Positions 44,873 to 57,700 of a stretch of DNA of 64,000 bases are shown here, in pieces. The number at the start of each line of letters is the position of its first letter. Positions within the stretch are counted from its first letter, which is position 1. Position numbers and translations under genes: made by a program. Origin of the DNA: Allantophomopsis cytisporea (taxonomy: Eukaryota; Ascomycota; Leotiomycetes; Phacidiales; Phacidiaceae); NCBI GenBank assembly GCA_024752435.1, contig CP103025.1:1178001-1242000 (forward strand), written 5' to 3'. A model generated the notes under the pieces. It ran no database searches and was not told where the DNA came from. It saw only the letters and a program-made list of their open reading frames with translations.

Positions 44873-47800
44873 TTCTCCTCAAACCCCCTAAGTCCAGGAA
44901 CTAAGGTATGTACATATGTACATATTCCGCCATCCATACATAAATTCAAATCTTGCCCATGCACAAAAACCCTCGCTTCACCACCTCCCCTTGTATACTC
45001 GCATCTCGCCCGCTTGAGTCGGCTATCCCTCCTTGGCAATCCTCACAGCTGCCCACGTGAGGTCCCGGAAGGACTCGGCAGACCGTGATGCGCAGGGAGG
45101 TTCTTTTTGGTTGCATCTTCCTGGTCTTTGTCCCGGTTGGTTTGCTTCGGTAGGGTACATTAACTGTTCTCGACGGCTGGTTCGGTATCTCGTTGTAGGT
45201 GCTTTGCTTGGGACGGATGTGTTGTTCCCGCTGTTTGACGGCGTTGGCTTTCCGGAGTAGCCGGTGGCCTTGTGTGATGGATTTTGACGTCGAGTAATGC
45301 CAGGAATGATGGTGGTTTCGTGAGTTCTCTTGGCTCTTCGTTCTGTTCTCATTACCATTTTCGTTCTCAGCAGATGCTGGGTTGTTGATGGCTGTTGGAT
45401 TTCATGGCTGCGCTATATGAGTGAAGTCTACTTCTCATCAGATGTTGTGTCTCTTGAGCTGTTCATAGACATAATCTGCTGAGAACAAGCTACTGGCAAC
45501 CCCTGAAGCTATTCCTGTAATATTATTTGCCAACTTCAATACGTTTACTGCTGCTAAATATCCAGTTTGCTATGTTATCAACCTGCACTAGACTTTTGAC
45601 TGCTCTTGAATCACCTCATCGTTTACAAATCTTCAAGTCTCCGAGGGTTCGCAGCTTCAGATTCTGTCGTTATTTTGAGATCAGCGAAATACCTCTCATA
45701 ACATACACCAACGAAACAAGGACAGATACACATGATCGCCTCTACAAACCATGGAAGCGTATGACGAAGTTGTAGCTGTGTCCTTGCTAGGAGTCCAAAT
45801 AAACAATTATACGAGCAGCAAGAGCTATCTGCATCTATTGCAGCTCATAAAACAGCACGCGACAACCCAATGTCTGTCAGTATGTGTATATCAACGTTAG
45901 CGAGCGAAATCATGTCTTGCAAGTCTTCACGTCATCAAATCCGCCATTGTCGAGCTCAACGTGCTTATGAACACTTTCACAACGGAGACCCTTCAAGCAC
46001 GGCCCGATTCTGCCTGTGACTATAGAGTTTCCCGGATATCACAGTCTAATGCAGCTTCTCGAGGGCATCTGGAGAAAGCAACTGTTCTGCTACCCGTTCT
46101 TCGACAGCACCGCCAGTTTGGTTGAGATTTTTCTCAAACTATGTTTGCGAACGCAGAACGTGGATCTCTCGAACGGTGCAGAGTCGTCTTTGGAGCGCTA
46201 CGAGCTATGCTCTTGAGACTGCAACTTGTACGGGCGAGGACTTCCGTTGAGTTGGTTGTCATCTCGTGGAGGGCTGAGGAAGCGGTGGAGTTCAGTGGGG
46301 AGTTTATGTGTGATTGTGCTGTTGGCTCTCTTGATGGTATGCTCTTTGCCATAGATCAACGAGATATTTGGGCGGGGTAAATGATTGAGTAGGCCGCTAC
46401 TGTTATGGTCAGGCGTCTCATTCGATCAACGGATCCGTGACCCCACACCCATGCAGATAGAAATATGGGAGGAAATCAACTCTTGAGACCGGTGGTGATG
46501 GTTGTGTCCTTGGTTGATTATGATCAAGGAGGATTTGGGTGTGTTCATATACACTCGAAAATACTCCATTACCTCTTACAGCCGAGTCATCCACTGGGCG
46601 CTGGACAACTTCATATATAGCCAAGTCATGTGTTACGCTACACATTCGAGCGGGTCATTCAAGACCTAATTATCCGGGACGTGATGGTTTGGTAGGCGGC
46701 AGTCAACGACTTCCCGGAATACCTAGGTAAGGCACCTGTTCACTATCCACTGTGGCTCTCCCCGCTGAAGCAGACAGGGAAGCAGTCAGGCTCCCCACTT
46801 GGTACAATTGCGGAGAAATCGGCCCCACATGGGACGAAGATATTGCTTAAATTTGAATTTTCAACGTCCAAGTCCTTGATGTAGGAAAGCGTCCATCAAG
46901 GCTAATCGCTGGGTCGAACGTGAGATTGAAAGCTTTGGTGGTATGGAATGACCCTCTGCTTAGGCCTATAATCTTGAAGAGGGATTCTGGAATATCTTGT
47001 TGAAAACTTAGATGGTGCGTGACTATGGTCTGGATTCTCCCCCATCTCGATATCTTCGTACGTTGGGCAGGTCACGCTTGTTCGTATCTTTTGTTTAGGT
47101 TTGACTTACCTATTGTACGAACATGCCCAAAAATTAGTAGAGTAAGTGTTATACTTCACATTTCCTTAGTCTTTGTGAAAAGGTTAAGGACGATGTCGAG
47201 ACTAAAAATAGGGATCATACTGCTTCTTGGAGGGTTTGGTGGAGGGCTTTGACCGTTCGGTGGTATATATGAAGTGTCCGTGACTGAGATGAGAGGTGGT
47301 TATCTCATGCCGTAGACAGCAAAGGATTCAATGTTGATATCAAAATCAGAGTCAAATTTAAGAAAAGAAGAAATTATATTCTCTCTTTCAAGGCCTCGAC
47401 ACGGAAAAACGTGCTTACAATGAGATCACAGCAGAGATCATGAAGGCAATATTAAAGGCTTTTGAAAGATCATATCTCTACTATAAATTTATGCAATAAC
47501 ATCCAGCAGAATTCCCCTAACAATAAGAAGCTGACGAGAAAGATTGACGCGTTCCGATCAAAGGTCTGAGAATTCTTGACGTTTATTACGTATCAGAGAC
47601 AACGAAGAAGACGCCACAAAACTGAAAGACCTTCAGGGCGGCTAACATGCATCACAAAGTTTAGTCATCGAAGGCATGTATTTACAAAAGTGATTCGTGG
47701 CCGTTTTGTGTGTGTATTCATCTATTTCAAGCAGCCAAGCGCCCAAGCCCGCTACTCATAACATATCCACAGCTAATACGGCAATGCATCCGGACTTCAT

Positions 47801-48583
47801 TGAATCCACAACCATCAGCCCTGTGAGAGAGATCAGGGTCGACAGGCACAAACAAACAATCTCTCTCGTCCCATGCAGCCGAGTCGCCGCAACGCATGAA
47901 GGAAATGCTTCTCTGTTCGCATTCTTGGCGGCTTCAGCCAAAACGATTAGTTACAAGAACCGAGCTGTGGCTGCCAAGATTTCAGCAGGTCCGCGTCATG
48001 ATATTCGTCCCCCTCGGCAGAAGCCGAAGCACGGATTCTCCACTCTGTGCAGTAAGCATTTCAGCCACACATGGTTCCGGGCACTGGCGCGCGCGAAGAG
48101 TCACGTTATGGAGATGGGGTTTATGAATAGAATTTGGTATCAAATTGAAGCAATAACGGTGATTTGGTTGGTTTGAGGTCGTTCATTCGTGATATTCCGA
48201 ATGAAGCTGGAGGAGAGAAGAAAAGTGAGAACGCCACACTGCGCCCCAACGATGTCCGACTCTGATGCTCTACCATCCTTGATTCTCAGCCACGAATCCG
48301 TCTGCGCCACATATGTGTGTGCCAGGCTAAGGTGAGTTAATTAGGTGCATAGGTAATGTAGGTAGGTTCTAGGAGAAGATCGGATGCGTGGCCAACGAAT
48401 TATCAAAGGCCGTCATTATTGCTGATGGCGAGCGATTGAAATGCAGAAAAAACCTGGTACCGGCTGTACAGGCTCTGCGCGTATGTATGATGTGAACAAT
48501 GGAAGTCTCCTCCAAAGTCAGTCAAGCAAGTCAAAGTAAGTAAGGTACTGTATGTGCTGTACTTCGGAAAAGCCAGACAGGCT

Positions 48584-48618
48584 CAGGTTCAGGTTCAGGT
48601 TCAGGTTCAGGTTCAGGT
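48584..48618. repeat. (CAGGTT)n hexanucleotide tract upstream of PMP3
   Basis: Five perfect CAGGTT units and a partial sixth, about 0.5 kb before the PMP3 start. Confidence 0.92.
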
Positions 48619-49125
48619 ACAGTTGAGTCACGATGCTCCGTTTATCGTCTTGATCGTCTGGAGAGTAGCAGATCATTTCCCCCAGGTAATGAGGACCGAT
48701 GTACTTAATTTCCCGTGCAACTGCATGCGAAGTGAGTTCAAGTTCCATGTTTCGTGCCTTCTCGCCCTCACCCAACCCTGCCCCCTCCGCCAGCGCTGCA
48801 TTTGCGCTGCCTCTTCGATTCTGGGCTCATGGGAAAAAGTGACGTAGCAAGCTTGGCCAGTGCTTGGGTGGAAAGACGACGCTAACGCTGCTGCTTCCTT
48901 GCAGTGTGCTGACGGGTAGCATTGCTCCACCACTCTGACGTTTGGATCAGTCAGAATTGAGAAGCATAAGTACAAGCTGCCCATCCGCACGCTGAGCATT
49001 CTTTCCCTTCCATCCTCAATCAACATATAAACAAGCAGAATCTTACCCAAGCTTCTCTCTTTCAATCACTATAACATCCAACTCTTTTGCTTCAGCAATC
49101 TCAATCAAAAAACAATTCTATCAAC

Positions 49126-49537
49126 ATGCCTTTCACCGCTAGGTAAGATACTATTTTCCTCCAAACACCCATTAAGCGCCTCACTTTCTTCGTGGAAACA
49201 CATTGAAAATTTGGTCTTTGTTGCATTGTACCATCATAGTTGCGATGCCGCAGAGAACGACTTGCTCTCACAACTTCCTCTCCGAACGGCCTAACTAACA
49301 TACGTCTTTCACAGCGATATCTGCAAGATCATCCTTGCCATCATCCTCCCACCCGTTGGTGTCTTCCTCGAGCGTGGTTGCGGTGCTGATCTCTTGATCA
49401 ACATTCTCTTGACCATCCTTGGTTACATTCCAGGTAAGCCGAGCAATCCGGTATCCGCAGTGACAAATGAAACAAGCCTGCTAACACCGTGACAAACAGG
49501 TATCATTCACGCTTTGTACATCATCTTGAAGTACTAG
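49126..49537 (+). CDS. PMP3: Plasma membrane proteolipid Pmp3 (UPF0057)
   Basis: Exons 49126-49142 (17 nt), 49315-49433 and 49500-49537 encode 57 residues: MPFTASDICKIILAIILPPV, then GVFLERGCGADLLINILLTIL, GYIPGIIHALYIILKY. Two membrane helices flank the conserved FLERGC turn and GYIPGIIHA motif of the Pmp3/RCI2 family. Pmp3 controls plasma membrane potential and tolerance to cations in yeast, and homologues respond to salt and cold. The first intron is 172 nt, long for this window. A CCCCT stress-element-like motif lies upstream at 48782-48786. The coding region is invisible as a single ORF because of the small exons. Confidence 0.95.
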
Positions 49538-50809
49538 GTGTACGGCGATATACCACACCAATAAATCATGATACCCCGACTCAATTTCCTTGCCTTGTCA
49601 CCATCACGATAATTTCGAGCGAAGTCCGCCTACCCACGTCGTTTTTCTCTGCCATATGATGATGCCCTTGCGATTTTCTTGCATTGCGCACAGTCGAATT
49701 GCTTACTTTCCGGCTTCCGACGTTTGCTCCGTGCTTCGGTAAAGACGCCCTTTGTGTCTCAGCCTTGGCACAATGCAACTCTGTCGGTGAAGGAAGGTCG
49801 ATTCTGGTTTTCTGCTGCCGTTCACCATGCAGGCTAGAAATTTGGCTTTTTCTTGGTGTTGTGGTTCTTCGATCGGGATTTTTTGATGTTTGTTCATGGG
49901 AAGGATATTCTATTTTCTTTTGTTGACCAGCTTGTCTACGGACTTGTGGTCGGGCTACGATGGCATGTGATGCTTTAGGAAACGTAATTAATGAATGCAA
50001 ATAATTCCTCTGTTGCTTTTCCTGTTTATTTTGTAAACATGTGGAACTTTGTTGACTGAGACTTTGCAATTGAGTTTGCCTTGTTTTGATTGTGATAAAA
50101 TAACATGTGTTGAGGTTGCAGCCTCTTCAGGTTTCGGAGACTTCCTATGTGTGTCACCGGATATTATCCTTGCCATTGTATAACCATCCCAAGCGCTCCA
50201 GTATGTATGTAAATCTTGAATTGTGGATATATGGGTGAAAAGCAAGTGGCTTCGACACATGGCCATCGTACCAAGCAATGATTGGAATGTTTGTACTGAT
50301 GTAAATAATGGATTATTGTAAAGTATTCAACAGTGTTCGTAATACTCGCAAATCTGACATCGAGATGAAGACATTACCTTCAGGCGGCCATATATTATTA
50401 CTCAGCTTCTTGGCGCCGTTGCTTCGTTCCATAATGAACGTCTTTACTATTAATGCTCATGCCACCGTTGCTAAGGTATGGGGCAGCGTATTCGCAAAGA
50501 CGGTATGGCAAATCATACGATATACGATAGTTGATACGAGATGTGGAAGGTTATTATGTCAAGAACAAGAAACGAGACTAAATAGGATAACTGTCCGAGT
50601 TACGAAATTCAATTTCGCATAAAGCAAAATGTTCTAGGTATGGTTGTTTGACATGGAATCTTATCCTCTCCGTCATGGCGGCAGAATATTGAAGCTCTGG
50701 AGCTCCAAGTCACGAGCGGCCGAGCCCCACCGCCAAAGTACCATCACCAAACAATATCAAGCGCGTACAAACGCGTCCGCCGAGGGACCAGCCAACGCCC
50801 ACCGTCAGA
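49538..50809. other. Intergenic region between PMP3 and gamma-tubulin
   Basis: 1.27 kb, no supported gene. The ORF at 49581-50069 (minus) has no family motif and is Gln/Arg/Ser-rich. Confidence 0.4.
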
Positions 50810-52439
50810 ATGCCCAGGTAAGTACTCAAGAACCCATCGATTCTCAGAACAAATACTGAGTATTGACAGAGAAATAATCACCATCCAGGCTGGCCAGTGT
50901 GGAAACAGCGGTATGTTGAAGCGGAAACCCCCAGTGCCCAACGCGCCTGGCAGTTGGCTTGGTTAGGAAGATGCTAAATGTTTTTTGCGCAGTCGGGAGT
51001 CAATTCTGGCAGCAGCTTTGCCAGGAACACGGTATCAGTCAAGATGGAAACTTAGAGGACTTTGCAACTGAGGGCGGTGATCGGAAGGATGTCTTCTTTT
51101 ACCAGTCCGATGATACGAGATATATCCCACGAGCCATCCTTATCGATCTCGAACCTCGTGTATGTGCTCGACACTGATTTCTGTATTCTTGGGGGTCATC
51201 GAGGAGTGGCTGACGGGTTACTAGGTCATCAATGGCATCCAGCAGGGGCCGTACAAGAATATCTACAATCCAGAGAACTTCTTCATTGGGAAGAACGGAG
51301 TTGGTGCAGCGAACAACTGGGGTGATGGTTATCAGACCGGAGAGCTGGTGCACGAAGATATCATGGAGATGATTGATCGCGAAGCGGATGGCAGTGATTC
51401 TTTGGAGGGCTTCATGATGCTGCATTCCATTGCTGGAGGTACAGGTTCTGGACTGGGTTCGTTCCTGTTGGAGCGACTGAACGATCGATTTCCGAAGAAA
51501 CTCATCCAGACGTACTCTGTGTTCCCCGATACTACAAACTCTGGAGACGTCGTTGTACACCCTTACAACAGTTTGCTGTCAATGAGAAGGCTTACGCAGA
51601 ACGCTGACTCGGTCGTGGTGTTGGACAACGGTGCATTATCAAGGATCGCAGCGGACAGACTACATGTTCAGGAACCATCCTTCCAACAAACGAATCAGCT
51701 TGTGTCGACAGTCATGTCTGCTAGTACAACGACTCTTCGTTACCCGGGTTACATGCACAACGACCTCGTCAGCATTGTCGCTTCTCTCATCCCAACTCCA
51801 CGCTGTCACTTCCTTATGACTTCCTACACACCATTCACTGGAGATTCTGTCGAGCAAGCCAAGACTGTGCGAAAGACCACAGTTCTTGATGTCATGCGTC
51901 GCCTCCTCCAGCCCAAGAACCGCATGGTGTCTACAAACCCCAGCAAGAAGAGTTGTTACATCTCCATTCTTAACGTCATTCAGGGAGAGGTTGATCCGAC
52001 TGATGTGCATAAGAGTTTGCTGAGAATCAGAGAGAGAAGACTAGCTACTTTCATTCCTTGGGGCCCAGCCAGTATCCAGGTCGCACTCACAAAGAAGAGT
52101 CCTTATATCCCGATGAATCACAGAGTTAGCGGTTTGATGCTTGCAAATCACACCAGCATTGCTACAGTAGGTTCAATTCAAGGCTTCAGGAGGTTACATG
52201 CTGACATTTTATAGCTTTTCAAACGTATTGTACGACAGTATGATGGTATGCGAAAGCGCAATGCTTTCATTGAGGCTTACAAGAAGACTGCTCCTTTCTC
52301 CGACAACTTAGATGAATTTGACGAGTCAAGAGAAGTTGTTACGGACCTCATCGCTGAGTATGAGGGCACCGAAGACGCCGATTACTTGAATCCAGATGCC
52401 GGTGAAAAGGCCCCATCAGGTGCGGCAGGCGATAGATGA
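50810..52439 (+). CDS. tubG: Gamma-tubulin
   Basis: Exons 50810-50817 (8 nt), 50870-50910, 50993-51159, 51225-52166 and 52215-52439 encode 460 residues. The start MPREIITIQAGQCGNS is spread over the first two exons. The protein keeps the GTP-binding loop AGGTGSGLGSF and the gamma-specific blocks EFATEGGDRKDVFFYQSDD (here DFATEGG), RYIPRAILIDLEPRV, NPENFFIGKNG and FKRIVRQYDGMRKRNAF. The C-terminal tail is acidic (EYEGTEDADYLNPDAGE). Gamma-tubulin nucleates microtubules at spindle pole bodies (MipA in Aspergillus). All junction phases are consistent. The 8 nt first exon is supported by the good GTAAGT donor and the need for MPR. Confidence 0.95.
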
Positions 52440-52877
52440 GATTTTTCGTGTACTGTGATGGTTGTGAACGATGAGGATTGTATGTTATTATTAGGCGTTG
52501 TGTAGGTGGGATATGGAGGCGTATGTGTATATTCAATGATACCTGATTTGGTATTGCTCTTAGGAGTTGCTTAATCACCACAATAAAGTCTATCTACAAT
52601 GTCGAATGTTCTATGCTTGATTGACGTGATCTCCATCAGTCTCTTGGAAACTTTATCCTTCAGCCATTTTATTGCAGCCTTACGTTAGAATGAGGCATCA
52701 ATGATAGCTAGTTGCTAGTTAAACTCACCAGCCCTGATGACTAAGCCTTCCGCTCGAAAAATCTTGGCGAACCCACAATCGCAAAATATGCGAGACGAGC
52801 CCTTTTGAATCTTCAACCCATCTCGACTTTTCGGCGTAGGATATCACTTCTTTGCGACCAACAACAACTCATCAACA
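52440..52877. other. Intergenic region with RPL22 promoter
   Basis: 438 bp, no gene. The right part is the RPL22 promoter by position, with a pyrimidine-rich stretch near 52840. Confidence 0.4.
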
Positions 52878-53531
52878 ATGGCACCAGCACCAGTATGTAC
52901 ATGAATTGCTTTGCTGTTTCGCATCATCTCTTCGGAGACAATGCATGAGAAAACAGTAGGCTAAGATGTGAAATAGAAGACCACCGGCCCAAAGGGCAAG
53001 CAGGCTAAGATCACCAAGAAGGTATGTATTCCTAATATTCTCCTTCACTCAGACCCCAGATGGACACATGGTTTGCGAGTGTATCTGTGAACAAGGGAAA
53101 CTAATTGTTTGTGCAGTTCATCATCGATGCTTCTCAGCCAGCCTCCGACAAGATCTTCGATGTCTCCGCCTTCGAGAAGTTCCTCCAGGACCGCATCAAG
53201 GTCGAGGGCCGTGTCGGTAACCTCGGTGACATCGTCCAAATCTCCCAGCAGGGTGACGGAAAGATCGAGGTCATTGCCCACACCCAGTTCTCTGGTCGCT
53301 ACCTCAAGTACCTGTACGTTCCCCACCACGAAAAAGGCTCATCTACTGGTCTTGTCCTTTGGAGAGATGTGACATGAGTGATTGTATGCTAATGGTCTAA
53401 ATAGCACAAAGAAGTTCTTGAAGAAGCAGCAGCTCCGTGACTGGCTCCGTGTCGTCTCCACCTCCAAGGGTGTCTACCAGCTCCGCTTCTTCAACGTCGT
53501 TAACGACGAGGCTGATGAGGATGATGAGTAA
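52878..53531 (+). CDS. RPL22: 60S ribosomal protein eL22
   Basis: Exons 52878-52892 (15 nt), 52977-53021, 53117-53313 and 53405-53531 encode 127 residues: MAPAP, KTTGPKGKQAKITKK, then FIIDASQPASDKIFDVSAFE, KFLQDRIKVEGRVGNLGD, GKIEVIAHTQFSGRYLKYL, TKKFLKKQQLRDWLRVVS and an acidic tail NDEADEDDE. This is the eL22 family in order and length. Three short introns, including two between very short 5' exons, are normal for fungal ribosomal protein genes. The second junction at 53313/53405 restores KYLTKKFLKK. Confidence 0.96.
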
Positions 53532-54763
53532 ATTTTCGATTGGAAGCAGGATCGCAGGTCAATCGTGTAGCATATACCCATAGCTGAAGGATACCTTTCT
53601 GCCGACATATGGACTCGAATGACTTGGTGTTGTGAACATGTGAAGAATTTAGCTGTTTTCGTGACGAACTCTGGAGCAAGCAGAACATATCTTGCAAACC
53701 CTTCCCAAACACTCTGGCCCTTACTCCCTTTCCCTTGAGGATTGGTTCAATCTGTGGTATAGGCCTATTTTTGGAGGAAGGAGAAAAAACGTCCGATTAC
53801 TCACCGCGGCATTCTATCCTTTGGCGTGGATGCTGTGGTCCATATCAAGAGGCCGATATCATCTACTAGACGTAGACGTTCTCAATTCACTTTGAGTCGA
53901 TGTATGATCTTCAAAAGCTGTATTCTGGTGTTCGCAGATGGCTTTCCATTTAGAGGGTTTACAGCCAAGACTAAGATTAGGTCTTCACGAAAAACTCCTG
54001 ACAGCGACTGTCGACCATCGTATCTCAACTCAGATCAGTAAATAATTCGAAACACTTTAGGAACATATTTCTATATAACTATTAAATGCTCATCTACACA
54101 CATACTATTCCAAGCACTTGAATGGACACTTTGCCAGATTATCTAAGTGAGACCACATAAAACAGCCTCTTTATAAAGCAGTATTCGTTACCTGAGAACA
54201 CTGCAGTTGAAAGGGAACCATTGGTCGTGTGATCGGGTTTGTTAAGTGCTGGCGATTGCGGTTCAAGAGCGATTGCTCAAAGCGCTGACGAGGTAGCTGA
54301 ACAATGGAGAAGATGACGATGACGGCAGTGGAGAACATACATATTGTGTACATGCCTGAAAGTAATTTGGGGCATAGACTGTGTACAGTCATACCTAGAA
54401 CAGGTCGTGGGTCTTCTCTTTGACATCTCTTGAGAGTGTGACGGTCTATTATACAGGCTAGCAAGTGCTATATCGTTTGTTTATCAGCGCGTAGTATTTG
54501 CCTTTCTAGACATTGTCAAACAAGCTGCAAAGCAACTAGACTCGGGATATAGTGCCCTCTCCTTGAAGCTTCTTGCTGACGTCAAGTACAATAAAAGAGC
54601 TATTTCTCTGGCACAATTCCAATGCTAGCAGGGAACAATAGGCTCAAAATATCAAGGTAACAATGAGAGGTCAAATCCAATTTCATATATAACATATCAT
54701 GTAACTCGTATACTAAGTCCAACCCGAATCTTAATCGTAAAATAATAGCATACAGTGCGCCGT
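53532..54763. other. Intergenic, convergent 3' ends of RPL22 and xdh
   Basis: 1.23 kb. A possible small minus-strand frame at 54171-54464 contains one hydrophobic segment, but no start or splice is convincing. Nothing else seen. Confidence 0.4.
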
Positions 54764-57700
54764 TTAAATAGAGATGAAGAAACTCTTCTCACCCTCCCTT
54801 GGCTGTACAAAAGCCCTCTTGAGAATTGGGTCGGCACAGCTAATTCTGATTCTCTCAGGAGTTGCCGGACTTTCCAAACGAAGCAAGCCCTCACCATCCG
54901 TGCCACATTCCACACCATATTGCTTTCTAGCCGCCTTGAGAGCATCTCGGATAGCGAAGAAGACAACGCTGCCCATGAATAGAGGTGGCTCACCCACACC
55001 TCTACTTCTTGCAATAGTCCTGAGATTCTCCCAGGTAACGCCCTTGAGCAGACTGACGTTAAACTCCTGAGGTACATCGCGGAATCCGGGGATCTTATAA
55101 GCGCCTGGACCACGTGTAGCGAGCTGACCAGCCATTGGACCACCGCGGAACCAGAGGGATTCTTCGGTAGTGAAAAGACCCATACCTTGCACAAAGGCAC
55201 CTTCGATTTGACCATAATCAATGGAAGGGTTGATTGACTGCCCGACATCCATCTTGACGTCAGCACGTAAGCAGGTCCAGTCTCCAGTGAGAGTATCGAT
55301 CTCAACTTCGGCTGCTGAAACTCCCTGGGTGAAGTAGTAGAACATCTGTCCTTCGTTAGGGCCCCATGTGTATCCGATGTCTGGAGTCTTATAGAATCCA
55401 TTAGCGGAAAGATTGACACGATCGAAGTAAGCTGCACTAGCTAACTTGGACATTGGTGCGTCTGGGCCAAACTTCTCTCGATATGGAGCAAGACGCTCGT
55501 TGATCTGTTTGCAGGCATTGAAAATCGCATATCCGTTGAGATCGGACGAAGCGGATGCTGCGGTTGATGACGTATTAGAGACAGTATTGGTGGCAGTCTC
55601 GGAAATAAAAACGTCCTTTAGAGGAATACCAAGAGCCTCGGCTGCAATCATAGACATTTTGGTGTGAAGACCTTGACCCATCTCAGTGCCTCCGTGGGCT
55701 AATAAGACGGATCCATCATGATAGATGTGAACAAGAGCACCAGCTTGATTCAGGAAGAGGGCAGTGAATGAAATACCAAACTTGGTAGGAATCAATGCAA
55801 GACCACGTTTCTTCCATTTGTGCTCGGCATTGAACTTAGTGACTGCCTCTCGTCTTGCAGCGTAGTTTGACTCGTTCTGCACTTGCTCATACATAAGAGG
55901 AACGTGCCAGTCTTGAAGAGGTTGGTTGAAGTGCGTTGGCTCGTTTGCCTTGTAGAAATTAATCTCGCGAAGCTTCTCCACTGGCATATCAAGGCGATCC
56001 GCAACTTCGGACATGTAGGATTCTGAGATGAAGATACCTTGGGGACCCCCAAAGCCACGGAAAGCGGTATTTGACATTGTGTTTGTCTTTGCAAGACGAC
56101 CACGAACATGAATATTAGGAATAGAGTAGCAACCATCAATATGACTGAGGGCTCGATCGCAAACAGCACCACTCAAGTCTTGAGTCCAACCAGCATTGCA
56201 GAAAACATCACAGTCAAGTGCCTGAATCTTTCCGTCTTTGTTGACTGCAACCTTCCAGTGAGCAAGGAATGGATGGCGTTGACCTGATGTGATCATGTCT
56301 TCATCACGGTTCAACATACATCGCACTGGTCGCTTGGTCTTGCGGGCAGCGAGAGCAGCAATACATGTCAGTTGTATCGAGCGGGTCTCCTTGCCACCAA
56401 AACCACCTCCAATACGCTTCACTCTCGTGACAACCTTGTTCGCAGCGACATCACACACTTGAGCTACATAGCTCTGTGTCTCAGTTGGGTTTTGAGTACC
56501 GGCGAAGATTTCCATTTCGCCATCTTCAGGCTTTGGAACCGCTACCACTGCGTTGGTCTCAAGGTAGAAATGCTCTTGTCCTCCCATTCTGGTTACCCCG
56601 GTGAAGACGTGATCAGCCTTTGCAAAGGCCCCTTCGACATCACCCTTATTGATATAACGGAAGTGCTCAAAGAAGCTCTCCTTCTCAATGGCCTCCTCAA
56701 TAGTGAAAATGGCGGGCAGTTCTTCATATTCAATCCTGACAGCTCTCATTGCAGCAGTTGCTTTGTTTGCACTGGTGGCAAGAATCATTGCGATCGGCTG
56801 GCCAGCAGTGAAAACTTCGTTGACAGCGAGGAATTGCTCGTCCGCCACTGGAGCTCCCCAGTAGTTGGCTTGTGGACTTGGCATGTGTGTATGGTCAACA
56901 TAGTCAACTACGCCTGGCATCTCAAGCGCAGCAGAATAATCGATGGATAAGATCTTTGCTCTCGGCTTTGTTGACAACACAAGACAACCGTAAAGTTCGT
57001 TCTTCTGAACTGGAATATCATCGGTATACTGAGCCTCACCTGTAGATTGCTTGAGTGCTGCAACATGAGGTCCGGCCTTTCCAAGTACTTTCTTCTCATA
57101 GGCTGCAGTGGCGTCATGATCTTCCTTACCAAACGAAATAATGCGTTCAATCTCAGCAGTCACGTCAACATCAACTGCTGTTTCGTTAACTGAGAGGTTT
57201 GTGAGCTTCTCAGTAGCAGCCTTAACGCCATTGGCTATCTTCTCAGTTACTGAAGCCGTCTTGGATAATTCTCCCAAGACATCGTGGTAAAATCTGTAGA
57301 AGAAACCAAATGCCAAAGACTTGCGATATGTTGCCATACCACCTGGTACACCAAAGCGTAGATCGAAATCGTGCTCCAGTGCATTCATAGTACCTTCAAG
57401 AGTTTCCGGATCCGTCCAATTCTTACCCTGGAGGAACTCGACAGCATTTTTGGCCGAGGTTGTGGTTGGGGCCATACCACCATAAACCAAGCTTACGCTC
57501 TTAACGACGTTTGAATCATCAAGTGCTACCCGCAATGCAGCATTTACAATCGCAATATCGTCATCCTTACGCTTGGATTGCTTGTAGGCGCGCATATATT
57601 CTCCTTTGTCACTGGCTATAGGGATCCTGAGACTTGCAATAATTGCATCAGGCGGCAAGGCGGTAGTTCTGTAGCCCTTGAAGAATTGACACATGGGGAT

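Larger units (their letters stand above)
40939..49125. other. 8.2 kb gene-poor, repeat-rich interval
   Basis: No gene I can support between the AN1 gene and PMP3. It carries many short tandem repeats (listed separately). The longest open frames (42038-42688 minus, 44156-44674 minus, 47697-48176 plus) have no family motif, low or biased complexity and no convincing intron partner. No transposase, reverse transcriptase or terminal repeats were recognised. Confidence 0.5.

Noticed and set aside
44688..44904. Plus-strand frames ending in poly-His or poly-Pro
   Set aside because: Produced by the CCA microsatellite.
45023..45358. 111-residue open frame on the minus strand
   Set aside because: Arg/Thr/Pro-rich and without motif; cannot be told from chance.
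46016..46380. Two overlapping open frames that might be a broken gene
   Set aside because: I could not match either frame to a family or find a shared parent protein, so pseudogene status is not supported.
47697..48176. 159-residue open frame on the plus strand
   Set aside because: Starts without ATG in the long form, no conserved motif, composition not gene-like.
54171..54464. 97-residue minus-strand frame with one hydrophobic segment downstream of xdh
   Set aside because: No convincing start; the possible splice (MSKRRPTTCSR exon) changes frame and removes the hydrophobic part.
54697..55437. 246-residue minus-strand frame
   Set aside because: Shadow of the xdh coding exon in another frame.
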